64,000 bases of DNA from Planctomycetaceae bacterium (GTDB lineage Bacteria > Planctomycetota > Planctomycetia > Planctomycetales > Planctomycetaceae): the NCBI GenBank assembly GCA_021732415.1, contig JAKFVC010000047.1, positions 102,830 through 166,829 on the forward strand, written 5' to 3'. The position numbers and the translations under genes are program-made. The notes beneath the pieces are model-generated. The model ran no database searches. It saw only the letters and a program-made list of their open reading frames with translations, and was not told the DNA's origin. Every line of letters starts with the position of its first letter. Positions within the stretch are counted from its first letter, which is position 1. Of this stretch, positions 1 to 10,053 are shown piece by piece.

Positions 1-1535
1 GATGACGGCACCCTGTCGGCGAGCAACACCGTCACGATCAACCTGACCAACGTCAACGAAGTGCCGACGATTGCCCCGCAGACCTTCTCCCTCGCCGAGA
101 ACACTGCCAATACGGTGACGGTCGGAACGGTCCTGGCCAATGATGTCGATGCCGGCGATCACCAGGCCTTCTCGATTACGGGTGGGAACAGTTCGGGGGC
201 CTTCGCCATCAGTAGTGCCGGTGTCATCACCGTCGCCGATACGACTAAACTGGACTTCGAAACCACTCCCACCTTCAGCCTCACGGTCACCGTGACCGAT
301 GACGGCAACCTGACGGCGAGTAACACCGTCACCATCAACCTGACCGACGTCAACGAAGTGCCGACGATTGCCCCGCAGACCTTCTCCCTCGCCGAGAACA
401 CGGCCAATAACGTGACGGTCGGGACGGTCCTCGCCAATGATGTCGATGCCGGCGATCACCAGGCCTACTCGATCACCGGTGGGAACAGTTCAGGGGCCTT
501 CGCCATCAGCAGTGCGGGTGTCATTACCGTCGCTGACACGACCAAGCTGGACTTCGAAACCACTCCCTCATTCAGCCTCACGGTCACCGTGACGGATGAC
601 GGCAGCCTGACGGCGAGTAACACCGTCACCATCAACCTGACCAATGTCAACGAAGTGCCGACGATCGTCCCGCAGACGTTCACCATCGCTGAGAACACGG
701 CCAATAACGTGACGGTCGGGACGGTCCTCGCCAATGATGTCGATGCCGGTGATCACCAGGCCTTCTCGATTACGGGTGGGAACAGTTCGGGAGCCTTCGC
801 CATCAGCAGTGCGGGTGTCATCACCGTTGCGGATACGACCAAGCTGGACTTCGAGACCACTCCCACGTTCAGCCTGACTGTCACCGTGACGGATGACGGC
901 ACCCTGTCGGCGAGCAACACCGTCACGATCAACCTGACCAACGTCAACGAAGTGCCGACGATTGCCCCGCAGACCTTCTCCCTCGCCGAGAACACTGCCA
1001 ATACGGTGACGGTCGGAACGGTCCTGGCCAATGATGTCGATGCCGGCGATCACCAGGCCTTCTCGATTACGGGTGGGAACAGTTCGGGGGCCTTCGCCAT
1101 CAGTAGTGCCGGTGTCATCACCGTCGCCGATACGACTAAACTGGACTTCGAAACCACTCCCACCTTCAGCCTCACGGTCACCGTGACCGATGACGGCAAC
1201 CTGACGGCGAGTAACACCGTCACCATCAACCTGACCGACGTCAACGAAGTGCCGACGATTGCCCCGCAGACCTTCTCCCTCGCCGAGAACACGGCCAATA
1301 ACGTGACGGTCGGGACGGTCCTCGCCAATGATGTCGATGCCGGCGATCACCAGGCCTACTCGATCACCGGTGGGAACAGTTCAGGGGCCTTCGCCATCAG
1401 CAGTGCGGGTGTCATTACCGTCGCTGACACGACCAAGCTGGACTTCGAAACCACTCCCTCATTCAGCCTCACGGTCACCGTGACGGATGACGGCAGCCTG
1501 ACGGCGAGTAACACCGTCACCATCAACCTGACCAA
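1..1535 (+). repeat. Higher-order 891-bp tandem duplication within the cadherin gene
   Basis: Bases 1-644 and 892-1535 read identically; the first mismatch is T at 645 against C at 1536, and similarity stays high for about another 75 bases. The offset of 891 bases equals three 297-base units, so a block of three repeats has been copied recently, either by unequal crossing-over or by replication slippage. Because the identity already holds at base 1, the copied block may extend upstream of the window. Confidence 0.9.
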
Positions 1536-4500
1536 CGTCAACGAAGTGCCGACGATCGCCCCGCAGACGTTCACCATCGCTGAGAACACGGCCAATAACG
1601 TGACGGTCGGCACGGTCCTGGCCAATGACGTCGATGCGGGTGACTCCAAGTCCTTTACGATCACCGGCGGCAACAGCCTGGGAGCGTTTGCCATCAGCAG
1701 CACGGGCGTCATCACCGTGGCGGACGCGACGAAGCTCGACTTCGAGACGACCCCGACCTTCAACCTGACGGTCACCGCCACCGACGCCGGCAGCCTGACG
1801 GGCAGCAACACCGTCACCATCAATCTGACCAATGTTAATGAAGTGCCCACGCTGGCTCCGCAGACATTCTTCGTTGCCGAAAACACGGCGAATGGGGACA
1901 CGGTCGGAACCGTCATCGCGAATGATGTCGATGCGAGTGACACCCAGTCGTTTACGATCACCGGCGGTAATAGTTCGGGTGCCTTCGCCATCAGCAGTGC
2001 CGGTGTGATCACGGTTGCCGACACGACCAAGCTCAACTTCGAGACCACCCCGAACTTCAGCCTGACGGTGCAGGTCGTCGACGCCGGCAGCCTGTCGGCC
2101 AGTAACACCATCACGATCAGGCTCACGAACGTCAACGAAGCTCCCACGATTGCCCCGCAGTCATTCACCATTGCCGAAAACACGCCGAATGGGGTGGCGG
2201 TCGGCTCCGTGCTCGCCAATGACGTCGATACGGGCGACACCAAGACCTTCACGATTACCGGCGGTAATAGCTCGGGCGCCTTCGCCATCAGCAGTGCCGG
2301 CCTGATCACGGTGGCCGATGCGACCAAGCTGGACTTTGAAACCACCCCGACCTTCAGCCTGACGGTCCAGGTCACCGATTCCGGAACACTGTCCGCCAGC
2401 AACACGGTCACCATCACCCTCACCGATGTCAACGAAGTGCCGACGCTCGCCCCGCAGACGTTCAGCGTCGCGGAAAACACGGCGAACGGGGTCACCGTCG
2501 GGACCGTGCTCGCGAACGACTTCGACGCCGGTGATACCAAGTCCTTTGCGATCACGGGCGGCAACAGTTCGGGTGCGTTCGCCATCAGCAGTGCCGGCGT
2601 GATTACCGTGGCCGACACAACGAAACTCAACTTCGAGACGACCCCGACCTTCAGCCTGACAGTGCAGGTCACCGACAGCGGCAGCCTGTCCGCCAGCAAT
2701 ACGGTGACGATCAACCTCACCAACGTGAACGAGGCCCCGACCATCGCACCGCAGACGTTTAGTGTTCCGGAGAACACGACCAACGGCGTGACGGTGGGAA
2801 CCGTGATCGCCAGCGATGTCGATGCGGGTGACACGAAGACCTTTACGATCACCGCCGGCAACAGCTCGGGCGCCTTCGCCATCAGCAGTGCGGGCGTGAT
2901 CACCGTGGCCGATGCGACCAAGCTCAACTTCGAAACGAGCCCCACATTCAGTCTGACGGTTAAAGTCACGGACGGGGGCACCCTCTTCGCCAGCAACACC
3001 GTGACGATTGATCTCACCAACGTGAACGAGGCCCCGACCATCGCCCCGCAGACCTTCAGTCTCGCGGAGAACACGGCGAATGGCGTGGCCGTCGGGACCG
3101 TGCTGGCGAGTGACGTTGACGCGGGAGACACGAAGACCTTTACCATCACCGCCGGCAACAGCTCGGGCGCCTTCGCCATCAGCAGTGCCGGCCTGATCAC
3201 CGTCGCCGACGCGACCAAGCTCGACTTCGAGACCACTCCGTCGTTCACGTTGACGGTCAGGGTCACGGATGCCGGTAGCCTATTTGCCAGCAATACCGTG
3301 ACCATCAATCTGACCAACGTCAACGAAGTGCCGACGATCGCTCCGCAGGCCTTCAGTATTGCGGAAAACACGGCCAACGGGGTAACCGTGGGGACCGTGC
3401 TGGCCAGCGACGTCGATGCGGGCGACACCAGGACGTTCTCGATCACGGGTGGTAACAGCCTGGGGGCCTTCGCCATCAGCAGCGCCGGTGTCATCACCGT
3501 GGCCGATACTACGAAGCTCAACTTCGAAACCAACCCGACGTTCACCCTGACGGTACAAGCCACTGATGCGGGGAACCTGTCGGCGAGCAACACGGTCACC
3601 ATCAGCCTGACCAACGTCAATGAAGCACCGGCACTCGCCCCGCAGACGCTCAGCGTGGCAGAGAACACGGCCAACGGCGGCACGGTTGGAACCGTGCTCG
3701 CGAGTGACGTCGATGCCGGTGACAGCAAGACCTTTACAATCACCGCGGGCAACGGGCTGGGGGCCTTCGCCATCAGCACTGCCGGCGTGATCACGGTGGC
3801 TGATACGACTAAACTGGACTTTGAGACCAACCCGACGTTTACGCTCACCGTCCTGGTCACGGATGGCGGCGGACTGTCGGCGAGCAACACCGTCACCATC
3901 AATGTGACCAACGTCAACGAAGCACCGGTTGCGACCGCGGGCACGCTGTCGACTCTCGAGGACACACCCGCCTCGGGCACGCTGTTCGCAACGGATATCG
4001 ATACGCCGACACTGACCTACAGCGTTGCGGCGGGGGCCAGCCACGGGATCGTGTTCATCTCCAATCCGACCTCCGGAGCCTACACTTACACCCCGGCCGC
4101 CGACTACAACGGCCCAGACAGCTTTACCTTCAAGGCCAGCGACGGCACGAACAATTCCAACATCGTGACCATCTCGATCACGATCGGCGCCGTGAACGAC
4201 GCACCCACCTTCACCGCTGGACCGAATCAAGTGGTGCTGGAAGATGCGACATCCCAGACGCTCAACAACTGGGCCTCCAACATGTTCGCCGGCCAGAACG
4301 AGGCGGCCCAATTCCTCAGCTTTGTCGTCACCAATGACAACAACGCACTCTTCACGACTCAGCCCACGGTGAATGCCGCGGGGTCCTTGACCTACGCTCT
4401 GGCTGCGAATGCCAACGGCGTGGCCAACGTGACGGTCGTTCTGCACGATGACGGAGGGACCGCATCCGGCGGCGTGGATGCCAGCGGTCAGAAGACGTTC

Positions 4501-6504
4501 ACGATTACCGTCCAACCGGTCAACGATGTCCCGTCCTTCACCAAGGGTCCCAACGTCGTCGTGCCTGAAGGATCCGGATCCTCCAGCACGCCGGGCTGGG
4601 CCACCAACTTGAGTGCCGGCCCGACCAACGAGGCGGCTCAGGTCCTGAACTTCTTGACGTCGGTCGATCAGCCAGCCTTGTTCTCGGTGGCCCCGTCGAT
4701 CTCGTCCAACGGCACGCTGAACTTCACGCCGGCCCCGTTTGCCAGCGGGACCGCCACGGTCACCGTCCGGATTCATGACAATGGTGGCCAGGGCGCGGGT
4801 GGTATCGATCTCAGCTCTTCGCAGACGTTTACCATCCAGATCACAGCGGTGAACGATGCTCCCACTGATATCAGCCTCGATCATTCGACAATCGTGGAAA
4901 ATGTCGCGGTGGGCTCGGCGATTGGACAGTTCTCCGCCACTGACCCCGATGCGGGTGATACCGCGACCTTCTCCCTGGTGGCTGGTGCAGGGAGCACTGA
5001 CAACGGGCTGTTTGTGATCAACGGCACCACGCTGTCGACGAACGGGCCCATCGACTTCGAAACGCACCCGACCTACTCCATTCGCGTGCGGGTCCAGGAT
5101 TCCGCCGGTGCCACGTTCGATAAGGTCTTCTCACTGACCGTCGTGGATGTCAACGAGGCTGCGACGCAGATCACTCTGTCCAGCAACACGGTGGCCGAAA
5201 ACCAACCCGCCCTGACCCAGGTGGGGATCCTCTCCGCCAATGACCAGGACAGCGGCGACACACTGACGTTCGTGCTGGTACCGGGAGCCGGGGCGACCGA
5301 TAACGGCCTCTTCTCCATCGCCGGCAATGTCCTCAAGACGGCCGCCAGTTTTAACTTCGAAGCCCAGTCGACGTATTCGATCCGCGTGCGGGTGACCGAC
5401 TCGGTCAATCACACGTTCGAGCAGAGCCTGACGATCCAAGTCACCCAGGTGAACGAAGCCCCGTCGAATATCGGGCTCTCGAACGCCACGGTGGTGGAAG
5501 GGATGCCGGTCGGAACTGCGGTGGGCCTGCTCTCATCGACTGATGCGGACCAGGGAGATGCCTTCACCTATGCTCTCGTCGCAGGCTCGGGAGCGACCGA
5601 CAACGGCTTGTTCCGGATTGTGAATGACGAACTGCAGACCAACGCGATTCTCGACTTTGAAACGAAGTCGACGTACTCGGTTCGCGTCTCCAGCACTGAC
5701 GCCGGCGGCCTGAGCACCGAGAAGACGTTTACCATTACGGCCACTAATGTCAATGAGACTCCGCTGTCGGTCGCCCTGTCGGCCAATGCTGTGTTGGAAA
5801 ATCGGAATGCGGGTACGGTGGTCGCGACGCTGTCGACAACCGATCCCGATGCCGGCAACACGTTCACCTACACGCTGGTCGCCGGAACGGGCGACGAGGG
5901 CAACGCAGCGTTCTCCATCGTGGGGACCGAACTGCGAACCAACGCCATCTTCGACTTCGAGACTCAACCGAGTTACTCGATCCGTGTCCGGTCCACTGAC
6001 GCTGGCGGTTTGAGCGTCGAGCGGTCCTTCACGATTAACGTGACGGATGAAATCGATGCTCCGATCGTCACATTGACGCCGGGGGCGGTGACATCGACGA
6101 CCGGCAAGGTGATTCCAGTCGATGCGGGCATCACGCTGGACGCTCAAGACTCTCCCGATTTCCACAACGGGAAGGTTCAAGTGACGGTCTCGGCCGGATT
6201 CCAAAGTGCCGATCAATTGCGTCTGCTGACCAACGGCAAGGGGGCAGATCGCCTGAAGGCCGCCGGTGGAAATCTGAAGCTGGGCAAGACGGTAGTCGGT
6301 ACGGTCACGGGCGGCCGCAGCGGACAGCCGCTGGAAATCAAGTTCACCGGGACGACCTCGGCCGCTCTGGTCGAACGGGTGTTGAAGAACATCGAATTCC
6401 GAACCCAGAAGTCTCGAACGGGAACGCGAACCCTGGAATTCCAGGTCTTCGATGCCGCCGGACGCGGCAGCCGGCCGGTCTTCAAGGACGTCGTGATTGG
6501 GTAG
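1..6504 (+). CDS. Giant cadherin-repeat surface protein, 5'-partial
   Basis: The frame is open from base 1, so the gene begins upstream; the visible part is about 2167 residues and ends at TAG 6502-6504. From base 61 to 3921 there are 13 tandem repeats of exactly 99 codons (297 bases), each starting P-T-I-A-P-Q-T-F, with A-E-N, D-V-D-A-G-D and a closing N-V-N-E, typical of bacterial cadherin-like domains that bind calcium at domain boundaries. Next come an Ig-like domain (about 3922-4200), two related domains beginning near 4201 and 4525 with W-A-x-N, four more divergent cadherin repeats (about 4858-6055), and a distinct C-terminal domain (6056-6504). No membrane anchor or sorting signal is visible at the C-terminus. 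A role as a secreted adhesin or matrix protein is inferred. The same C-terminal domain type closes the giant protein at 38964-45626. Confidence 0.9.
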   Translation, partial: DDGTLSASNTVTINLTNVNEVPTIAPQTFSLAENTANTVTVGTVLANDVDAGDHQAFSITGGNSSGAFAISSAGVITVADTTKLDFETTPTFSLTVTVTDDGNLTASNTVTINLTDVNEVPTIAPQTFSLAENTANNVTVGTVLANDVDAGDHQAYSITGGNSSGAFAISSAGVITVADTTKLDFETTPSFSLTVTVTDDGSLTASNTVTINLTNVNEVPTIVPQTFTIAENTANNVTVGTVLANDVDAGDHQAFSITGGNSSGAFAISSAGVITVADTTKLDFETTPTFSLTVTVTDDGTLSASNTVTINLTNVNEVPTIAPQTFSLAENTANTVTVGTVLANDVDAGDHQAFSITGGNSSGAFAISSAGVITVADTTKLDFETTPTFSLTVTVTDDGNLTASNTVTINLTDVNEVPTIAPQTFSLAENTANNVTVGTVLANDVDAGDHQAYSITGGNSSGAFAISSAGVITVADTTKLDFETTPSFSLTVTVTDDGSLTASNTVTINLTNVNEVPTIAPQTFTIAENTANNVTVGTVLANDVDAGDSKSFTITGGNSLGAFAISSTGVITVADATKLDFETTPTFNLTVTATDAGSLTGSNTVTINLTNVNEVPTLAPQTFFVAENTANGDTVGTVIANDVDASDTQSFTITGGNSSGAFAISSAGVITVADTTKLNFETTPNFSLTVQVVDAGSLSASNTITIRLTNVNEAPTIAPQSFTIAENTPNGVAVGSVLANDVDTGDTKTFTITGGNSSGAFAISSAGLITVADATKLDFETTPTFSLTVQVTDSGTLSASNTVTITLTDVNEVPTLAPQTFSVAENTANGVTVGTVLANDFDAGDTKSFAITGGNSSGAFAISSAGVITVADTTKLNFETTPTFSLTVQVTDSGSLSASNTVTINLTNVNEAPTIAPQTFSVPENTTNGVTVGTVIASDVDAGDTKTFTITAGNSSGAFAISSAGVITVADATKLNFETSPTFSLTVKVTDGGTLFASNTVTIDLTNVNEAPTIAPQTFSLAENTANGVAVGTVLASDVDAGDTKTFTITAGNSSGAFAISSAGLITVADATKLDFETTPSFTLTVRVTDAGSLFASNTVTINLTNVNEVPTIAPQAFSIAENTANGVTVGTVLASDVDAGDTRTFSITGGNSLGAFAISSAGVITVADTTKLNFETNPTFTLTVQATDAGNLSASNTVTISLTNVNEAPALAPQTLSVAENTANGGTVGTVLASDVDAGDSKTFTITAGNGLGAFAISTAGVITVADTTKLDFETNPTFTLTVLVTDGGGLSASNTVTINVTNVNEAPVATAGTLSTLEDTPASGTLFATDIDTPTLTYSVAAGASHGIVFISNPTSGAYTYTPAADYNGPDSFTFKASDGTNNSNIVTISITIGAVNDAPTFTAGPNQVVLEDATSQTLNNWASNMFAGQNEAAQFLSFVVTNDNNALFTTQPTVNAAGSLTYALAANANGVANVTVVLHDDGGTASGGVDASGQKTFTITVQPVNDVPSFTKGPNVVVPEGSGSSSTPGWATNLSAGPTNEAAQVLNFLTSVDQPALFSVAPSISSNGTLNFTPAPFASGTATVTVRIHDNGGQGAGGIDLSSSQTFTIQITAVNDAPTDISLDHSTIVENVAVGSAIGQFSATDPDAGDTATFSLVAGAGSTDNGLFVINGTTLSTNGPIDFETHPTYSIRVRVQDSAGATFDKVFSLTVVDVNEAATQITLSSNTVAENQPALTQVGILSANDQDSGDTLTFVLVPGAGATDNGLFSIAGNVLKTAASFNFEAQSTYSIRVRVTDSVNHTFEQSLTIQVTQVNEAPSNIGLSNATVVEGMPVGTAVGLLSSTDADQGDAFTYALVAGSGATDNGLFRIVNDELQTNAILDFETKSTYSVRVSSTDAGGLSTEKTFTITATNVNETPLSVALSANAVLENRNAGTVVATLSTTDPDAGNTFTYTLVAGTGDEGNAAFSIVGTELRTNAIFDFETQPSYSIRVRSTDAGGLSVERSFTINVTDEIDAPIVTLTPGAVTSTTGKVIPVDAGITLDAQDSPDFHNGKVQVTVSAGFQSADQLRLLTNGKGADRLKAAGGNLKLGKTVVGTVTGGRSGQPLEIKFTGTTSAALVERVLKNIEFRTQKSRTGTRTLEFQVFDAAGRGSRPVFKDVVIG

Positions 6505-6544
6505 GATGGGACTAAATAGCCTTACGTGAAGTTGGGACAAAGCT

Positions 6545-6673
6545 CGTGCCACTGTTTCATGACCGTACTCGGTCATTAAGCAGTGCTCCCCCAGCGACTA
6601 GATGCAGATCCGCGAATCAAAATTGAAGACAGCACTGCTTAGCGACTGAGTACAGTCGCGAAACAGTGGCACG
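6545..6673. repeat. Imperfect inverted repeat, 43-base arms
   Basis: The arms 6545-6587 and 6631-6673 are reverse complements with a handful of mismatches; the outer end reads CGTGCCACTGTTTC and returns as GAAACAGTGGCACG. The loop is 43 bases. It lies between two convergent genes, so it may end transcription from both sides. It resembles a REP/MITE-like element; no ORF is inside. Confidence 0.75.
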
Positions 6674-6748
6674 GAAATGGGTTAGTTCCAAAATCGCGCA
6701 AGGTTATTTAGGCGAGTTTTGACCGCGAGGGGTGGCGTAGGGTAGCGA

Positions 6749-7858
6749 TCACACCAAGGCATACACCACGATCAAGATGTTGACCGTCACGTATCCGAGG
6801 CCCAGGATCACAAACGAGATCCGGTCATAGAGTCGAGAAAGAGCAACCTCGCCCCGGATATCGTACAGATACAGGGAAATCGTCGATTGCACGATCGACA
6901 GGAAGATGGTGATCATCCCGAGTCCATTGACGACATCCATGAGGGCAAACAGGCCACTATCAGGCACCATGGCAGCAGCCACGAGCGTATTGGCCACCGC
7001 ACCAAAAAAGCCGCCGACTCCCAGGCCGAACCGAGGATCGACGTCCGTCGGCTTGATGAAGAAGGCCAGCATGGAAATGGCGATCGCCGCATAGAGCCCG
7101 ATGAAGACTTTGAACCACGTCCCCAGGCCGGGCCGTCGGTTCCAGATTCCATAAATCAGTTGCGAGCACGTCCTGCGCGACTCGGTCGCCCGGCGGGGAT
7201 CTCCAAAGCCGCTCTTATAAGTATGCGGCTTCACCACCATCCCCGTCTTATAGATTCGATACCCGGGCATCTTGGCTCGTGAACTGATATTCGTACCGGT
7301 CATGTCGGCGACGTACTCGAGTTCGCTCCAGGGGAGTTTGCCATCCTCAATGGCGATCGTCAGTAAGTGATCATCCGCAGGAAAGCGGGAATCGTCGAAG
7401 TACTTGGTCAATTGCGCTTTCACGAGATACAACGCATAGTGTTCACCATTATGAACAACTTCATCGAGCTTCTCCTTGGAACTGATCTCTCCATCCACCA
7501 GCCGGAACGTCTCACCGGGGTGCATGTCGTCCCCTTTCCATTTAAACCACACGTACATCACTGGACTCCAACTGGATTCCAGAATTGAGATCGCAGCAAT
7601 GCCTTCGAGGTAAATGCCAACGGTAACCTGTCGCGGTTTTGCCTCGGCCGGCAACGTGTCTTCCGGGGGCGTTCGTCCCGGTTCGACCGCAAACCGATCG
7701 ATTCGCGCATTGTGGCGGACATTCGATTCCACGCGGTACCGATTGACCATGACCACAGTGGGTACACCGAGTCCGATGAAGACCAGGACGAGCGCTGTGC
7801 TCCACACGATGAGAAACGTGCGTCCGCCGCGAGTGACTGAAGGTGCTATCGAACCCAT
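6749..7858 (-). CDS. Pentameric ligand-gated ion channel-like membrane protein
   Basis: A 369-residue protein with the plan of a prokaryotic Cys-loop-type receptor. Residues 14-38 form an extra N-terminal membrane segment. Residues 78-190 look like the beta-sandwich ligand domain: V-T-V-G-I-Y-L (78-84), W-F-K-W (104-107), and a Pro-loop F-P-x-D at 159-162 followed by L-L-T-I, the place where animal receptors carry the Cys-loop. There are no flanking cysteines, as in GLIC-like bacterial members. Four C-terminal helices follow: M1 about 248-268, M2 about 276-298 (starting R-F-G-L-G-V), M3 about 303-331, M4 about 347-368. The M1-M4 spacing, with a short M2-M3 linker containing a proline, fits the family. 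The ligand and ion selectivity are unknown, and the N-terminal anchor is unusual because these proteins normally start with a cleaved signal peptide. Family assignment is from motif reading only. Confidence 0.72.
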   Translation of the reverse strand: MGSIAPSVTRGGRTFLIVWSTALVLVFIGLGVPTVVMVNRYRVESNVRHNARIDRFAVEPGRTPPEDTLPAEAKPRQVTVGIYLEGIAAISILESSWSPVMYVWFKWKGDDMHPGETFRLVDGEISSKEKLDEVVHNGEHYALYLVKAQLTKYFDDSRFPADDHLLTIAIEDGKLPWSELEYVADMTGTNISSRAKMPGYRIYKTGMVVKPHTYKSGFGDPRRATESRRTCSQLIYGIWNRRPGLGTWFKVFIGLYAAIAISMLAFFIKPTDVDPRFGLGVGGFFGAVANTLVAAAMVPDSGLFALMDVVNGLGMITIFLSIVQSTISLYLYDIRGEVALSRLYDRISFVILGLGYVTVNILIVVYALV

Positions 7859-8352
7859 ATCGGCGCTCTATCTCCTGAATTCTTGGAATGGATCGGAATT
7901 GTGAAGACGGTCTACACCTGAGACAACGACCCGCCTTGGGAAACGGATTAGCCTTAACGCAATATTCGCAACAGTAACAGCTCAAGAGATAGAGCGCTCA
8001 ACCGAGATACCCTGTTTTCCAGGCACGATGGCGTGATACGACGCACAGATTTGCCGTACAAGTCGGTTGTAGTCTAGCGAATCAACCCAGTTTCAACTGC
8101 CGCTCTTTCAAAACTTGGCTGATCGACTGCCAACATCGACAGAATGTCTGGCAACTTTGAACGGAGCGGCGCAACTCCAATCATTGGAAAGACGATTGGG
8201 GCACCGGAGACATGGTTACCTTCTTCGTCAGACTTTCACAATTCGTACATTATGGCTTCATCCCGATGGCTTATTTCTATTCTCCGAGCCGGAATGAATC
8301 TGGCCAACCGCAGTCTTAGAGTCATCCCTACTGTTTCGCGGAGAGGATCCCC
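7859..8352. other. Divergent intergenic region, no gene seen
   Basis: This 494-base gap separates the minus-strand channel-like gene from the plus-strand DUF1559 gene. It must carry both promoters, but no convincing -35/-10 pair stands out. Only the leader motif just before the DUF1559 start (8328-8344) is recognisable. Confidence 0.5.
8328..8344 (+). promoter_or_regulatory. Shared DUF1559 leader motif with Shine-Dalgarno
   Basis: CTACTGTTTCGCGGAG lies 8 to 9 bases before the ATG at 8353. Nearly the same string precedes the DUF1559 gene at 10403, and a shorter form precedes the one at 30449. It contains GGAG as the ribosome binding site, but the conservation extends about 10 bases upstream of it. 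Confidence 0.55.
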
Positions 8353-9363
8353 ATGCCCCAGCTTAGCCCCCGAAAACTCGCAGGTCGCGGCCGACAAGCC
8401 TTTACCCTGATCGAGTTGTTGGTCGTCATCGCCATTATCGCGGTGTTGATTGCTCTACTGCTGCCGGCAGTCCAGCAGGCGCGTGAAGCGGCTCGCCGCA
8501 CCCAGTGCAAGAACAACATGAAGCAGCTGGGTCTGGCCATCCACAATTACCACGACGTCCACAACACATTCCAGCCCGGATACACGCAGCAAAAAAGTGG
8601 CACGAGCACTTTCCAGGGCCATTCCGGGAACTATTTCATTCTGCCCTATCTGGAGCAGACCAATCTATATAACACATTTAATGACATTCTTCCCATGAAT
8701 AACAAAACCACCGTACCCGGTGTGTTTGGTGCCACGATTGTCCCTGGTTTTCTCTGCCCGAGCGATCCCGGTACCGAGGGTCTCTCGACCTATGGTGCTG
8801 GCGTCCTGCAAGCCAAGACCTGCTATCGCATGTGCGCAGGTTCGCGACCGTTCTACGCAACATCATCGTCCAATGACGGTGTCTTCATGTGCGTGGGCCC
8901 CAATGCACGCAAGGCAACGGGTGCTCCAGTCGGAACCTCGACCAAGATCGCCAACATCACCGATGGTCTGTCCAACACGATCGCGTATGGCGAACACTTC
9001 CTCTATGACCCCAATTTCGATACCTACTTCTCTATGAATAGTAGCTCGCTGATCAAGGACTGGGCTTGGTGGTATCCCGCGGGTGTGGGCGACAACGGGA
9101 TCCAGGATCTGTTCTGCGGATCCTTTGCTCCCGTCGGTTACATGACCCCCTTCAAAATGGGTGATCCCGGAGCACCCACGACTTCAACTGTCTGGTTCAC
9201 CTATCAGGACATGCGGTTGAATGCCATCGGAAGTGCTCACACGGGCGGAGCCAACGTCACCCTCTGCGATGGTTCCGTGCGATTTGTGTCGAACTCCATG
9301 TCGCAACTGACGCTGGGGTATCTGTGCCAAAAGGCCGATGGAAATATCGTCGCCGAATATTAA
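8353..9363 (+). CDS. DUF1559 domain-containing prepilin-like protein
   Basis: A 336-residue member of the DUF1559 (SBP_bac_10-type) family, massively expanded in planctomycetes. The N-terminus carries a type IV prepilin/pseudopilin signal: basic residues, cleavage expected after Ala16, then F-T-L-I-E with Glu at +5, and a hydrophobic helix to about residue 40. The helix is followed by the family's A-R-E-A-A-R-R and C-K-N-N-x-K-Q-L-G motifs. Near the C-terminus is the H-x9-D-G motif ([12 protein letters not shown]). It is probably handled by a prepilin peptidase and placed in the envelope; its function is unknown. GGAG lies 9 bases before ATG. A lipoprotein gene follows after a terminator. Confidence 0.93.
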   Translation: MPQLSPRKLAGRGRQAFTLIELLVVIAIIAVLIALLLPAVQQAREAARRTQCKNNMKQLGLAIHNYHDVHNTFQPGYTQQKSGTSTFQGHSGNYFILPYLEQTNLYNTFNDILPMNNKTTVPGVFGATIVPGFLCPSDPGTEGLSTYGAGVLQAKTCYRMCAGSRPFYATSSSNDGVFMCVGPNARKATGAPVGTSTKIANITDGLSNTIAYGEHFLYDPNFDTYFSMNSSSLIKDWAWWYPAGVGDNGIQDLFCGSFAPVGYMTPFKMGDPGAPTTSTVWFTYQDMRLNAIGSAHTGGANVTLCDGSVRFVSNSMSQLTLGYLCQKADGNIVAEY

Positions 9364-9494
9364 TCCGGTTGGCAATGAGATCTTCATGTGGTCCGCGATG
9401 CGAGTCGAGCCCCCTGTTTTCGTCCCTGGGAATCTGGGGCTCCGGATACTCGATCGAGCCGAGGATCAAACCTAACATTGAAGAAACAAGTTCA

Positions 9495-9543
9495 GGGCGG
9501 ATCTTGCACTTTTCTTGAGGAAAAGACAGGTCCGCCCTTTTTT
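9495..9543 (+). terminator. Rho-independent terminator after DUF1559 gene
   Basis: AGGGCGGA (9495-9502) pairs with TCCGCCCT (9532-9539), with a nested CTTTTC/GAAAAG hairpin in the loop, followed directly by a run of T. Confidence 0.85.
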
Positions 9544-9594
9544 CACCAGTCCGGTCACTGCCATTCTACCTTGGTCAGCGGCCTATTCTTCAGG

Positions 9595-10053
9595 ATGAAA
9601 TCACCGATGACGTCGCCTCGAAAACGCTACGCAACTCTGCCCCTGATCTGCGCATCATGGAGCATCGTCGCCCTGCTCGCTGGCTGTGGAATGGGAATGA
9701 AAGACCCTGAGTTAGCGCACGCCGAAGGCGTTGTCAAAATCAACGGGACACCAGCGGCCAATATCTTGGTCCAGTTTCTGCCTGTCGTGAAAGAAGGAGA
9801 TCCGGGCCCGACATCATCCGGTACCACCAACGAGAAGGGTGAGTTTCATGTGGAAACGTCCGATGGCAAGCTGGGTGCCGTCGTCGGCCCGTGCAAAGTC
9901 TTGTTCATCGATCTGATGGAAGAACGTGTCCCTCAGGGACAGACTGCTAAGCCCCCCCGGCTGCCAGCTAGCGCGACCATGCTCAGCGCAGGGACTCAAC
10001 AGGTCGAGGTGAAGTACGAAAACTCACCCTTCGATTTCGACTTCAAGAAATAG
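9595..10053 (+). CDS. Small lipoprotein with carboxypeptidase-regulatory-like fold
   Basis: Starting at ATG 9595 gives 152 residues with an N-terminal basic region, a hydrophobic stretch and the lipobox L-A-G-C (Cys31), so a lipid-anchored envelope protein is expected. The mature part has the pattern G-V-V-K-I-N-G-T-P, then F-L-P, then G-T-T-N-E-K-G-E-F, matching the transthyretin-like/carboxypeptidase-regulatory-like beta-sandwich of planctomycete lipoproteins that accompany DUF1559 genes. ATG 9607 is an alternative start with AGGA further upstream; the longer open frame before 9595 lacks signal-peptide character and is not used. It sits downstream of the DUF1559 gene, past a terminator, so it may have its own transcript. 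Function unknown. Confidence 0.82.
   Translation: MKSPMTSPRKRYATLPLICASWSIVALLAGCGMGMKDPELAHAEGVVKINGTPAANILVQFLPVVKEGDPGPTSSGTTNEKGEFHVETSDGKLGAVVGPCKVLFIDLMEERVPQGQTAKPPRLPASATMLSAGTQQVEVKYENSPFDFDFKK

Noticed and set aside
61-3921. Regular repeats that might suggest a CRISPR array
   Set aside because: The unit is 297 bases, in frame and coding for cadherin domains; there are no short repeats with unique spacers and no cas genes.
1356-3980. Long minus-strand ORF of 874 codons opposite the cadherin repeats
   Set aside because: The open frame follows the 297-base repeat period of the plus-strand gene; its product is a periodic Ser/Val/Leu/Thr-rich sequence with no protein family and no ribosome site.
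7542-7985. 147-codon minus-strand ORF at the 5' end of the channel-like gene
   Set aside because: It overlaps the channel-like gene in another frame on the same strand and lacks protein character.
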